DNA of 9,641 bases from an uncultured Methylococcaceae bacterium (GTDB lineage Bacteria > Pseudomonadota > Gammaproteobacteria > Methylococcales > Methylomonadaceae): assembly GCA_903939355.1 (NCBI GenBank), contig CAJAHC010000376.1:1-9641 (forward strand), read 5' to 3'. Position numbers and translations under genes: made by a program. This document shows, piece by piece, positions 1-7,189 of this stretch (position 1 is the first letter of the stretch; each line of letters begins with the position of its first letter). Under the pieces are notes generated by a model. That model was not told the origin of the DNA and made no database searches. It saw only the letters and a list, made by a program, of their open reading frames with translations.

Positions 1-486
1 ACCGGACATCGTAGAGAAAACTTTGGTCAAGGGATAGTCAACATTTGTTCAGCATTAAAAAAAATTGCCCTTGATAGACCAAACATAAATATTGTTTACC
101 CAGTGCACTTAAATCCCAATGTGCTTAAACCAGTAAATGATTTGCTTGGTAATGTGAAAAATGTGTATCTCATTGAGCCGTTACAATATGAAGCGTTTAT
201 TTATTTGATGAGTTTATCTAAATTAATTATTACTGATAGTGGTGGAGTGCAGGAAGAAGCACCGAGTTTGGGTAAGCCTGTTTTGGTTATGCGTGATACC
301 ACTGAGAGACCTGAAGCGGTAAGTGCAGGTACTGTTAAATTGGTGGGTACCAATATACAAGGAATTGTTAGTGCTACAAATGAATTGCTGGATAACACTT
401 TGGTATATGAAAGTATGGCCAAAGCACATAACCCCTATGGTGATGGGAAAGCGTGCGAACGTATTATTAGTTTTATGAAAGGATAA
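1..486 (+). CDS. wecB: UDP-N-acetylglucosamine 2-epimerase (non-hydrolysing), C-terminal part
   Basis: This reading frame is open from the first base, so the gene starts outside the window; about 161 C-terminal residues of a protein usually near 375 aa are present. The enzyme interconverts UDP-GlcNAc and UDP-ManNAc in the cytoplasm, the first step towards ManNAc-containing surface polysaccharide. Visible family motifs are TGHRREN at the very start of the fragment, YPVHLNPNV at about residues 32-40, [10 protein letters not shown] at 79-88 and RDTTERPEA at 98-106; the last two belong to the UDP-sugar binding site of the GT-B-like fold. The in-frame GTG at 103 lies inside the conserved YPVHLNP motif and is not a start. 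The stop is one base before the wecC ATG, so the two genes are surely co-transcribed. Identification is secure; whether the polysaccharide is enterobacterial common antigen, O-antigen or capsule cannot be told from here. Confidence 0.95.
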   Translation, partial: TGHRRENFGQGIVNICSALKKIALDRPNINIVYPVHLNPNVLKPVNDLLGNVKNVYLIEPLQYEAFIYLMSLSKLIITDSGGVQEEAPSLGKPVLVMRDTTERPEAVSAGTVKLVGTNIQGIVSATNELLDNTLVYESMAKAHNPYGDGKACERIISFMKG

Positions 487-487
487 T

Positions 488-1690
488 ATGAATAAAATAA
501 AAAAGGTTTGTGTAATAGGCTTGGGTTATATAGGGTTGCCAACAGCAGCATTGTTAGCTAATAAAGGCTATGAAATCAGAGGTGTCGATATTGACCAGCG
601 AACGGTCGATATAATCAATCGTGGTGAAATACATATCGTTGAGCCGGAACTAGATACTTTTGTGAAAGCAGCAGTTAATTCGGGAAGACTTAGAGCAGAT
701 ACAAAGCCAGCACTAGCAGATGTTTTTATCATTGCCGTACCGACACCTTTTCATGAAGGGTTTGTACCAAATATAGATTATGTGTGTGCAGCAATACTGT
801 CTATAGTGCCTTATGTGCGCTCAGGGAATATTGTTATTTTGGAATCAACCTCTCCAGTAGGGACTACTGATAGGGTTTCTCATATATTGGCTGAAAAAGG
901 TGTGGATATTACTGGGATACATATAGCACATTGTCCGGAACGTGTGTTGCCTGGAAAAATAATGAAAGAACTTGTGGAAAATGATCGTATTGTAGGCGGT
1001 ATAACGAAAGCTGCAACCCAAATTACAGCTAATTTTTATCGCGATTTTGTCCAAGGAGACGTTCTGGAGACAGATGCCCGAACAGCAGAAATGGCGAAAT
1101 TAACTGAAAACAGCTATAGGGACACTAACATAGCCTTTGCCAATGAATTGTCAATTTTGTGTGATAAATTTGGCATTGATGTATGGGAACTTATCCGATT
1201 GGCGAATAGACATCCGCGCGTTAATATTTTAAAGCCAGGTGCTGGTGTAGGCGGGCATTGTATTGCAATTGATCCTTGGTTTATAGTTCATAAAGGTGGT
1301 CAAGATGCTAAGTTAATTCGAACAGCAAGAGAAGTTAATACTTACAAAACAGAATGGACCATTGAAAAAATAAAAAATGCGGCATTAGAATTTGAGAAAG
1401 AAGCGGCTAGAAAAGCAAAGATTGCTTGTATGGGGCTCGCCTTTAAACCTGATATTGATGATTTGAGAGAATCACCAGCTTTAATTATCACTCAATCGCT
1501 TGTGAAAGAGGGCTTTGCTATATTAGCAGTTGAGCCGAATATAAGCTTTTATGATGGTCTAACCATTGTCAGTTACCAAGAAGCGATAACTGAAGCAGAT
1601 ATAGTTGTTTTTCTGGTGGCACACAAAGAATTCAGGGGGTTAAAGGTAACTAACGCGCTCGATTTTTGTGGCGTGCTAGATATGGAATAA
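488..1690 (+). CDS. wecC: UDP-N-acetyl-D-mannosamine dehydrogenase
   Basis: This NAD-dependent enzyme oxidises UDP-ManNAc, the product of the upstream wecB, in two steps to UDP-ManNAcA, a donor for surface polysaccharide. The 400 aa protein belongs to the UDP-glucose/GDP-mannose dehydrogenase family and is slightly shorter than E. coli WecC (about 420). Its N-terminal Rossmann motif is GLGYIG at residues 11-16. ESTSPVGTT (119-127) and CPERVLPG (149-156) follow, then EMAKLTENSYRD (201-212) with the active-site Lys204 and Asn208. The catalytic Cys258 sits in PGAGVGGHCIAIDPW, and the C-terminal UDP-binding domain carries GLAFKPDIDDLRESP (316-330). GGHC followed by AIDPW is typical of the WecC branch rather than UDP-glucose dehydrogenase. 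AGGA at 480-483 is a close Shine-Dalgarno for the ATG at 488, and the gene follows wecB after one base. All key residues appear intact. Confidence 0.95.
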   Translation: MNKIKKVCVIGLGYIGLPTAALLANKGYEIRGVDIDQRTVDIINRGEIHIVEPELDTFVKAAVNSGRLRADTKPALADVFIIAVPTPFHEGFVPNIDYVCAAILSIVPYVRSGNIVILESTSPVGTTDRVSHILAEKGVDITGIHIAHCPERVLPGKIMKELVENDRIVGGITKAATQITANFYRDFVQGDVLETDARTAEMAKLTENSYRDTNIAFANELSILCDKFGIDVWELIRLANRHPRVNILKPGAGVGGHCIAIDPWFIVHKGGQDAKLIRTAREVNTYKTEWTIEKIKNAALEFEKEAARKAKIACMGLAFKPDIDDLRESPALIITQSLVKEGFAILAVEPNISFYDGLTIVSYQEAITEADIVVFLVAHKEFRGLKVTNALDFCGVLDME

Positions 1691-1696
1691 TTACAT

Positions 1697-1707
1697 ACAC
1701 TAAGTGT
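1697..1707. repeat. 11-base palindrome after wecC
   Basis: ACACT and AGTGT flank a central A, a perfect odd-length palindrome 6 bases after the wecC stop. It could be an operator half-site pair or part of a longer weak hairpin (AAGTG at 1702-1706 also pairs with CACTT at 1721-1725). No T-run follows, so it does not look like an intrinsic terminator. Function unknown. Confidence 0.25.
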
Positions 1708-1785
1708 TTCAATGCTCTTTCACTTGATTATTCTTGGATTATTTTAAAATTTAATTAAAAGTCAGAATGTCTTTATAGTTTATGA

Positions 1786-1821
1786 AGGCTTAATCTCCAT
1801 GCAAGCCTACCTATAGATTAA
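1786..1821 (+). repeat. Competing short inverted repeats
   Basis: AGGCTT (1786-1791) pairs with AAGCCT (1803-1808), a 6-bp stem with an 11-base loop. TTAATCT (1790-1796) pairs with AGATTAA (1815-1821), a 7-bp stem. The two stems share bases 1790-1791, so only one can form at full length. In AT-rich DNA such short stems can arise by chance, so this is a weak call. Confidence 0.2.
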
Positions 1822-2015
1822 ACCAACTTATCCCTTTATATATTGAGTAATATTTGAAGAATTATTTTTTAAAAATGTATCGAGTGAATAGAAATATTTT
1901 GTTGCTAGGAATGCGTTAAAAATGAAGAATTTTTTATTTATTTATATTTTAACAAAACAAAATAGGGGTTTTCCTGTATTTTTTACGAGTTTATAGGTTA
2001 AAATAGGAGAGTTTA

Positions 2016-2218
2016 AAAGCTGGACAAGTGAATTACGATGGCGACATATAAAGTTCCACCTCACTTGGCTTTGAGTTCCTGCATGTATCCAATACGTTTG
2101 ATCCATGCCTTGCCGCTATAGTCTAGGTAAACTAATGACTATAGTTTACAGATGGATCTATACAATGCCCCAGTACAACCCTTCTGTTATAGATTTGATA
2201 TTTTATGTCTACAGAAGG
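2016..2218 (+). promoter_or_regulatory. Candidate structured 5' leader RNA of the EF-G gene
   Basis: Three successive hairpin domains are visible. First, AAAGC (2016-2020) and CAAGTGA (2025-2031) pair with TCACTTG and GCTTT (2061-2072), a 12-bp stem with a 4-base bulge. Second, a long nested arm: GCATGTAT (2081-2088) with ATACAATGC (2160-2168, one bulge), GATCCAT (2100-2106) with ATGGATC (2152-2158), and CTATAGTC (2116-2123) with GACTATAG (2137-2144). Its top stem competes with GTAAACT (2127-2133) paired to AGTTTAC (2143-2149). Third, CCTTCTGT (2180-2187) pairs with ACAGAAGG (2211-2218), 44 bases before the EF-G start. The nesting, the competing stems and the position suggest a cis-acting RNA or a small RNA gene. 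I recognise no known riboswitch or Rfam family. The strand is inferred from the gene downstream; the palindromes also fold on the other strand. No clear promoter was found. Confidence 0.4.
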
Positions 2219-2262
2219 TAGTCAAAATAAAAGTTTTTTATGCCCAACTTTAGAGTAAATAC

Positions 2263-4350
2263 ATGACTGATTTAGCGCACTACAGAAACATTGGCATCTT
2301 CGCTCACGTTGATGCCGGTAAAACAACCACTACCGAGCGAATTTTAAAACTTACCGGTAAAATTCATAAAATCGGTGAAGTACATGATGGCGAAACCACC
2401 ACCGACTTTATGGATCAAGAACGTGAACGCGGTATTACCATTCAATCTGCAGCAACAACTTGTTTCTGGAAAGATTATCGTTTTAATATTATCGACACCC
2501 CAGGTCACGTTGATTTTACAATCGAAGTTTATCGTTCTCTTAAAGTATTGGATGGTGGTATAGGCGTTTTTTGTGGTTCTGGTGGCGTAGAACCGCAATC
2601 GGAAACCAACTGGCGTTATGCGAATGACTCTAAAGTTGCTCGAGTTATCTACATCAATAAACTGGATCGTATCGGTGCTGATTTTTACCGTGTAGTTAAA
2701 CAAGTTGAAGCGGTATTGGGCGCTGTTCCTGTAGTAATGACATTGCCAATTGGTACAGAAGATGAGTTTTCAGGTGTTGTTGATTTATTAACCCAGAAAG
2801 CATGGGTATGGGATAACTCAGGCGATCCAATGAACTACGTTATTGAAGACATTCCAGCTGATATGGTTGAATTGGCAAAAGAATGGCGTGAAAAATTGAT
2901 TGATCAAGTCGCCGATCAATTTGATGATGTTATGGAAGCTTATCTTGAAGGTGAAACACCCGATATTGATACTATTAAACGTTGTCTTCGCAAGGGCACT
3001 ATAAATCTTGATTTTTTCCCAACCTTCTGTGGATCTTCTTTTAAAAACAAAGGAGTACAGTTAGTTCTTGATGGTGTTATTGATTACTTACCTTGTCCTA
3101 CTGAAGTCAATCCACAGCCAGAAGTTGATTTAGAAGGTAATCCAACCGGTAGTTTTGCTATTGTTGATGCAGATAAACCACTGCGTGCCTTAGCATTCAA
3201 AATTATGGATGACCGTTTTGGTGCATTAACATTTTTACGTATTTACTCTGGAAAACTTGAAAAAGGTACATCTGTATTAAATACATTTACAGGTAAAACA
3301 GAGCGTATCGGTCGTATTGTTGAAATGCATGCTGATGTTCGTGCTGAGCTTGAATCTGCTCAAGCGGGTGATATTGTTGCTGTTCTAGGCATGAAAAATG
3401 TCCAAACCGGACATACGCTTTGCGATCCTAAATTTCCTGCAACATTAGAACCAATGGTATTCCCTGATCCCGTTATTTCTTTGGCTATTTCACCAAAAGA
3501 TAAAGCTGCTTCAGAAAAGATGGGTATTGCATTAGGCAAGATGATTCAGGAAGATCCTTCTTTTCACGTTGAAACTGATGAAGACAGTGGCGAAACCATT
3601 CTTAAGGGAATGGGCGAGTTACATCTTGACATTAAAGTTGATATTCTTAGACGTACTCATGGAGTTGATGTTGTTGTTGGTAAACCTCAGGTTGCCTACC
3701 GTGAAACTATCACTAAGTCGGTTGAAGACGAATATACTCATAAGAAACAATCAGGTGGATCAGGTCAATATGGCAAGATCAACTATATTATTGAACCAGG
3801 TGAACCCGGTTCAGGCTTTGTTTTTCAATCAGCGGTTACTGGTGGTAATGTTCCTCGTGAATATTGGCCTGCAGTTGAAAAAGGCTTTAAAAGCATGTTG
3901 GATAAAGGTGTTCTTGCCGGTTTCCCTTGTTTGGACTTTAAAGTAATCTTAACTGATGGTGCTTTCCATGCAGTTGATTCATCTGCAATTGCTTTTGAAA
4001 TTGCAGCAAAAGCCGCTTTCCGTCAGTCAATTCCTAAAGCAAGTCCTCAGTTAATTGAACCCATTATGGCGGTAGATACATTTACCCCATCAGATCATGT
4101 CGGTGATGTTATTGGTGACCTTAACCGTCGTCGTGGCATGATTAAATCACAGGATGCAGGTGTAACAGGTGTGCGTATTAAATCTGATGTGCCATTAAGC
4201 GAAATGTTTGGTTACATTGGTGACTTACGCACCATGACTTCTGGTCGGGGACAATTCTCTATGGAGTTTTCGCACTACATGCCATGCCCGAAAAACGTAG
4301 CGGATGAAGTGATTAAAGAAGTAAACGAACGTAACGCCAAAAAGAAATAA
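2263..4350 (+). CDS. fusA2: Elongation factor G paralogue (EF-G2 type)
   Basis: This 695 aa translational GTPase promotes tRNA-mRNA translocation and/or ribosome recycling. The G domain carries AHVDAGKT (14-21, P-loop), RGIT (56-59, switch I), DTPGH (78-82, catalytic His82), NKLD (132-135) and FCGSS (255-259). Domains II to V follow, with [10 protein letters not shown] near 448, AYRETI near 478, the domain IV tip with His569 in FHAVDSS, and [13 protein letters not shown] plus PLSEMFGY in domain V. The length is close to E. coli EF-G (704). It differs from the canonical form: GGRGQYG of domain IV reads GGSGQYG (Ser500), HDVDSSE reads HAVDSSA, and [19 protein letters not shown] replaces the usual VLDGAVMVYCAVGGVQPQ region. 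The wording resembles a second EF-G found in Vibrio-like genomes. It stands alone, without rpsL/rpsG/tuf. The ATG has a weak upstream TAGAG (2251-2255). That the canonical fusA lies elsewhere is inference. Confidence 0.9.
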   Translation: MTDLAHYRNIGIFAHVDAGKTTTTERILKLTGKIHKIGEVHDGETTTDFMDQERERGITIQSAATTCFWKDYRFNIIDTPGHVDFTIEVYRSLKVLDGGIGVFCGSGGVEPQSETNWRYANDSKVARVIYINKLDRIGADFYRVVKQVEAVLGAVPVVMTLPIGTEDEFSGVVDLLTQKAWVWDNSGDPMNYVIEDIPADMVELAKEWREKLIDQVADQFDDVMEAYLEGETPDIDTIKRCLRKGTINLDFFPTFCGSSFKNKGVQLVLDGVIDYLPCPTEVNPQPEVDLEGNPTGSFAIVDADKPLRALAFKIMDDRFGALTFLRIYSGKLEKGTSVLNTFTGKTERIGRIVEMHADVRAELESAQAGDIVAVLGMKNVQTGHTLCDPKFPATLEPMVFPDPVISLAISPKDKAASEKMGIALGKMIQEDPSFHVETDEDSGETILKGMGELHLDIKVDILRRTHGVDVVVGKPQVAYRETITKSVEDEYTHKKQSGGSGQYGKINYIIEPGEPGSGFVFQSAVTGGNVPREYWPAVEKGFKSMLDKGVLAGFPCLDFKVILTDGAFHAVDSSAIAFEIAAKAAFRQSIPKASPQLIEPIMAVDTFTPSDHVGDVIGDLNRRRGMIKSQDAGVTGVRIKSDVPLSEMFGYIGDLRTMTSGRGQFSMEFSHYMPCPKNVADEVIKEVNERNAKKK

Positions 4351-4357
4351 ATGCATG

Positions 4358-4388
4358 GGTAGTCGGGCAGTGTATTATCCCGACTACC
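4358..4388 (+). terminator. Strong hairpin after the EF-G gene
   Basis: GGTAGTCGGG (4358-4367) pairs perfectly with CCCGACTACC (4379-4388), a 10-bp GC-containing stem with an 11-base loop, starting 7 bases after the EF-G stop. The downstream GTTAGCTATTTA is only loosely T-rich, so this is either a weak intrinsic terminator or a 3'-end stabilising hairpin. Confidence 0.6.
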
Positions 4389-4413
4389 GTTAGCTATTTA
4401 TGTCACTTTAGTA

Positions 4414-4440
4414 AGGATGTACTTAATCTAAGTACATCCT
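4414..4440. terminator. Hairpin between convergent genes, probably bidirectional
   Basis: AGGATGTACTTA (4414-4425) pairs perfectly with TAAGTACATCCT (4429-4440), a 12-bp stem with a 3-base loop. It sits between the EF-G gene (+) and the deiminase gene (-, stop at 4451), where termination is needed in both directions. GCTTTC follows on the + strand and no long T-tract is visible on either side, so its strength as an intrinsic terminator is uncertain. Confidence 0.6.
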
Positions 4441-4450
4441 GCTTTCAAGC

Positions 4451-5473
4451 TTATATCTTTTCAGGGCCAGCAGGAAACTGCATAGTCATGCAATGCAAAC
4501 TGCCATATTGATGTACTAAAGGCTTACAAGGTATAGCAATAATCTCATGTTGAGGAAAACACTCACCAAGCCTTTTTAAGGCGATGTCATCCATTGCATC
4601 ACCGTAAGTCGGCACAAGTACTGCGTGATTGATGATCAAGAAATTGGCATAATTTGCTGGTAACTGTTGGCCATCTCCATCAAAGATTGGTTTTGGCAAG
4701 GGTAGGGCAACTAAATGATAGGGATCACCCGCAGGGTTTCTAAAATCCTGTAATTGCCGTTCCATGTATTTTAGGTTGGTATAATGCAAATCATCAGTAT
4801 CTTTGCAACTGGTATAAGCAATTGTATTGGCAGAGCAAAAACGTGCCAATGTATCAATATGGGCATCAGTGTCGTCCCCGGACAGATTTTCTTGATCTAA
4901 CCATAATATTCGTTTGGCGCCTAGATTTTCTAAAAGTTGTTGTTCTATTTGTTGTTGAGTTAGCCCTTTGTTTCTGTTTGGGTTAAGGAGACATTGCTTC
5001 GTCGTTAAAATAGTTTCAATACCGTCACTTTCAACACTGCCTCCTTCCAGAATAAAGTCGATATCTTTGTGAGCTTTACCTTTAAAAGGTTTAGCATTTA
5101 GCAGTTTGTGATTAAGGTCATTATCATTTTGATGCTGATATTTTTCACCCCAACCATTAAAGAGAAAGTTAAGGTGAGTAATGCTTCCCTCTTTTTCTAC
5201 GCTAAGAAAAACAGTGTCTCTCACCCAGATATCATTGACAGTAGCGTGGATGAAGTCTATATCATCATAATTAGTGATTAACGCTTGAATATGTTGCTGA
5301 TGGCTGTCATCCCTGCAGACAATAATGAGTCGTTGATATTGGGTAATGGTATCAGCAATAATGCTGTAGGATTGCTCTACAGATTCTAAATTATTACTGA
5401 AATCACCAGTTGTATGTGGCCAAGCAATTAAGACGGCTGATTGTTTTTCCCATTCGGCTGGAAATCGATTCAT
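4451..5473 (-). CDS. aguA: Agmatine deiminase family protein
   Basis: This is a guanidino-group-modifying enzyme of the peptidyl-arginine/agmatine deiminase family, expected to hydrolyse agmatine to N-carbamoylputrescine and ammonia in polyamine synthesis or agmatine breakdown. The 340 aa protein keeps the catalytic set: Trp-Val-Arg-Asp at 83-86 (Asp86), EGGS at 143-146, DAHIDTLARF at 203-212 (His205), and the nucleophile Cys328 in GSLHCMTMQ near the C-terminus. LLNPNRN (162-168) is also typical. Usual agmatine deiminases read W-A-R-D-T-G-P; here it is W-V-R-D-T-V-F, so this is a divergent branch and substrate specificity is less certain than fold. No signal peptide is seen. It is the last gene of a leftward operon, starting 5 bases after the recN stop, with an AGGA inside the recN end as a somewhat distant ribosome binding site. 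No partner aguB (N-carbamoylputrescine amidase) lies beside it. Confidence 0.85.
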   Translation of the reverse strand: MNRFPAEWEKQSAVLIAWPHTTGDFSNNLESVEQSYSIIADTITQYQRLIIVCRDDSHQQHIQALITNYDDIDFIHATVNDIWVRDTVFLSVEKEGSITHLNFLFNGWGEKYQHQNDNDLNHKLLNAKPFKGKAHKDIDFILEGGSVESDGIETILTTKQCLLNPNRNKGLTQQQIEQQLLENLGAKRILWLDQENLSGDDTDAHIDTLARFCSANTIAYTSCKDTDDLHYTNLKYMERQLQDFRNPAGDPYHLVALPLPKPIFDGDGQQLPANYANFLIINHAVLVPTYGDAMDDIALKRLGECFPQHEIIAIPCKPLVHQYGSLHCMTMQFPAGPEKI

Positions 5474-5478
5474 TGTTA

Positions 5479-7185
5479 TTATTTTCCTGATGTTGTACCT
5501 TTCAGCAAGTTGCCGGAAGTAGAGTGTGATAGCATTTCTTTTGCATGTGCCAAGGTGTTTTTAGTTATGGTAACGCCGCCTAACATTCTGGCAATTTCAT
5601 CTATGCGTTCTTCATCATTTAATACTCTGACATTGGAAGAAGTGATATCGGTTTTGTTATTTTTTTCAACGTAAAGATGTTGGTGTGCCTGCGCGGCAAC
5701 TTGTGGTAAATGCGTGACGCACATCACTTGTCGATTAAAGCTCAAACTTCGTAATTTTTGCCCGACAATTTCGGCTACGCCACCCCCAATTCCAGAATCC
5801 ACCTCATCAAAAATGAGTGTGGGCGTGGTTTTATCATTAGCAGTAGTTACTTGAATAGCTAAACTAATGCGCGATAATTCTCCTCCGGATGCGACTTTGG
5901 CTAAGGGTTTTGGTGGAAGTCCAGGGTTTGCAGTGATTAAAAACTCTATTTTGTCATTACCGTTTAGCTTTGGATTATCAATATCCATTTCAGTGATATC
6001 AACCAAAAATTCGCCTTGTGGCATTCCTAGCTCTTTAATCAGGTCAGAAATCTGTTTTTGCAGTTTTTCAGCAGTTTGGTGGCGCTGTTCAGAAAGTTGT
6101 TTAGAAAGGGTGTGATATTTAGTAAGTAATTGTGCTGTATCTGCTTTTAAAGTTTCAATGCGCTCACCACAATGAGTCAAACTACCCAGTTCATTTTCAA
6201 GTTTTTCTGTTAATTGAGGTAGTTCATCAGGGGCGATATGATGTTTTCTACTAAGATTTTGGATAACGCCAATTTGATTCTCTAAGATATCCAAGCGCTG
6301 AGGGTCTGCTTCTTGGGATTCCAAAAAACGACGTAATTGAATAGCTGCTTCTTCTGTTTGAATTTGGGCATCGGATAATAATGTACATATTTCAGTTAAT
6401 TCCGGAGCAAATTGAGCAATAGTAGTTAATTCGTTAACGCTATGACTAAGTAATTGAGTAACCGATTGTTGGTCATTTTCATAGAGCACATCAACTTGTG
6501 CTTGGCCTTTGGTTAGAATATCCCCTAGATTGGCGAGTTTACTGTGTTCTTCCAATAAGGTTGTATAACTATTATGAACAAAATCCGATTGCTGAAGTTC
6601 TCCGATTTGGTAACGTATCAATTCTTCTCGTTCAGATTGATCCGAACTGGTTTTTACTAAGCTAGACAGTTCATTATTGGTCAGTCGCCATTGTTTAAAA
6701 CAAGTATTAACTTGCTCTAATAGGTTATGATTTTTTGCGTAAGCGTCGAGTAATCTTCGTTGCTCATCACTATTAAGTAAGGTTAAATGAGCATGTTGAC
6801 CATGTATCTCAACTAACTTTTCACTCAGTTCTTGTAAAAATTGTAATGTAACGGGGCGATTGTTTATATAAGCTTTAGAACGACCATCTTGATTGACGAT
6901 GCGCCGTATTAAGCAGTGATGCTCGTCATTAAGTTCATTGTCTTTTAACCATTGTTGGGCATCGGGCGCGTCAGATAAATCAAATTCAAGGTTAACTTCT
7001 GCACGAGTACATTCTGGTCGAACATAGCCGGAGTCCGCTCTATCACCCAATGCCAAGCCGAGGGCGGTTAATAGAATAGATTTGCCAGCTCCGGTTTCGC
7101 CGGTAAGAACTGACATGCCTTTTTCCAGATCGAGATCCAGTGATTTAACTACTGCAAGGTCAATGATAGTAAGGTTTAATAGCAT
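5479..7185 (-). CDS. recN: DNA repair protein RecN
   Basis: RecN is an SMC-like ATPase that acts in double-strand break repair, holding DNA molecules together during RecA-dependent recombination. With the chosen start the protein is 568 aa (E. coli 553). The N-terminal half-head has Walker A GETGAGKS at residues 29-36, exactly as in E. coli, and EIHGQHAH at about 126-133. A long Gln/Glu/Leu-rich stretch (about 150-385) is the expected coiled coil. The C-terminal half-head has the ABC signature SGGELSR at 433-439, Walker B TLIFDEVD at 456-463, and THLPQVAA with the switch His492. An in-frame GTG at 7206 would add seven residues and overlap nadK, but its GGAG lies only 2 bases upstream. The ATG at 7185, giving MLLNLTI like E. 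coli MLAQLTI, is preferred. It starts 4 bases after the nadK stop. I see no clear LexA box in front of it, and expression probably comes from the nadK promoter. Confidence 0.95.
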   Translation of the reverse strand: MLLNLTIIDLAVVKSLDLDLEKGMSVLTGETGAGKSILLTALGLALGDRADSGYVRPECTRAEVNLEFDLSDAPDAQQWLKDNELNDEHHCLIRRIVNQDGRSKAYINNRPVTLQFLQELSEKLVEIHGQHAHLTLLNSDEQRRLLDAYAKNHNLLEQVNTCFKQWRLTNNELSSLVKTSSDQSEREELIRYQIGELQQSDFVHNSYTTLLEEHSKLANLGDILTKGQAQVDVLYENDQQSVTQLLSHSVNELTTIAQFAPELTEICTLLSDAQIQTEEAAIQLRRFLESQEADPQRLDILENQIGVIQNLSRKHHIAPDELPQLTEKLENELGSLTHCGERIETLKADTAQLLTKYHTLSKQLSEQRHQTAEKLQKQISDLIKELGMPQGEFLVDITEMDIDNPKLNGNDKIEFLITANPGLPPKPLAKVASGGELSRISLAIQVTTANDKTTPTLIFDEVDSGIGGGVAEIVGQKLRSLSFNRQVMCVTHLPQVAAQAHQHLYVEKNNKTDITSSNVRVLNDEERIDEIARMLGGVTITKNTLAHAKEMLSHSTSGNLLKGTTSGK

Positions 7186-7189
7186 AAGA

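Larger units (their letters stand above)
1691..2262. other. 572-base intergenic region without a convincing gene
   Basis: The left half (1691-1985) is very AT-rich and holds a perfect odd palindrome, ACACT-A-AGTGT, at 1697-1707 just after the wecC stop. It also holds two mutually exclusive short stems at 1786-1821. I see no classic rho-independent terminator for wecBC; a weak imperfect hairpin at 1959-1982 runs into T residues. The right half (about 2016-2218) is less AT-rich and dense in inverted repeats, listed separately as a possible leader RNA of the downstream EF-G gene. Short open frames exist, such as a 27-codon ATG frame at 2038-2121, but none has a good ribosome binding site or a recognisable product. 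Confidence 0.6.

Noticed and set aside
1959..1984. Imperfect hairpin followed by T residues as a wecC terminator.
   Set aside because: The stem is mostly A-T with a 2-base bulge and lies about 270 bases after the wecC stop, too weak and distant to call.
2095..2168. A tRNA-like reading of the nested arm (TTTGATCC resembles part of a T-arm).
   Set aside because: There is no cloverleaf with a 7-bp acceptor stem, a 5-bp T-stem and an anticodon arm at the right spacing.
2240..2266. An 8-codon frame (MPNFRVNT) ending in an ATGA overlap with the EF-G start.
   Set aside because: It is very short with no ribosome binding site; a chance occurrence is the simplest explanation.
2344..2703. A 119-codon frame on the minus strand inside the EF-G gene.
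   Set aside because: It is the antisense shadow of a strongly conserved gene and its translation resembles no known protein.
5441..5674. Plus-strand open frames across the recN and deiminase genes.
   Set aside because: They lie opposite confidently identified genes and have no ribosome binding site or family resemblance.
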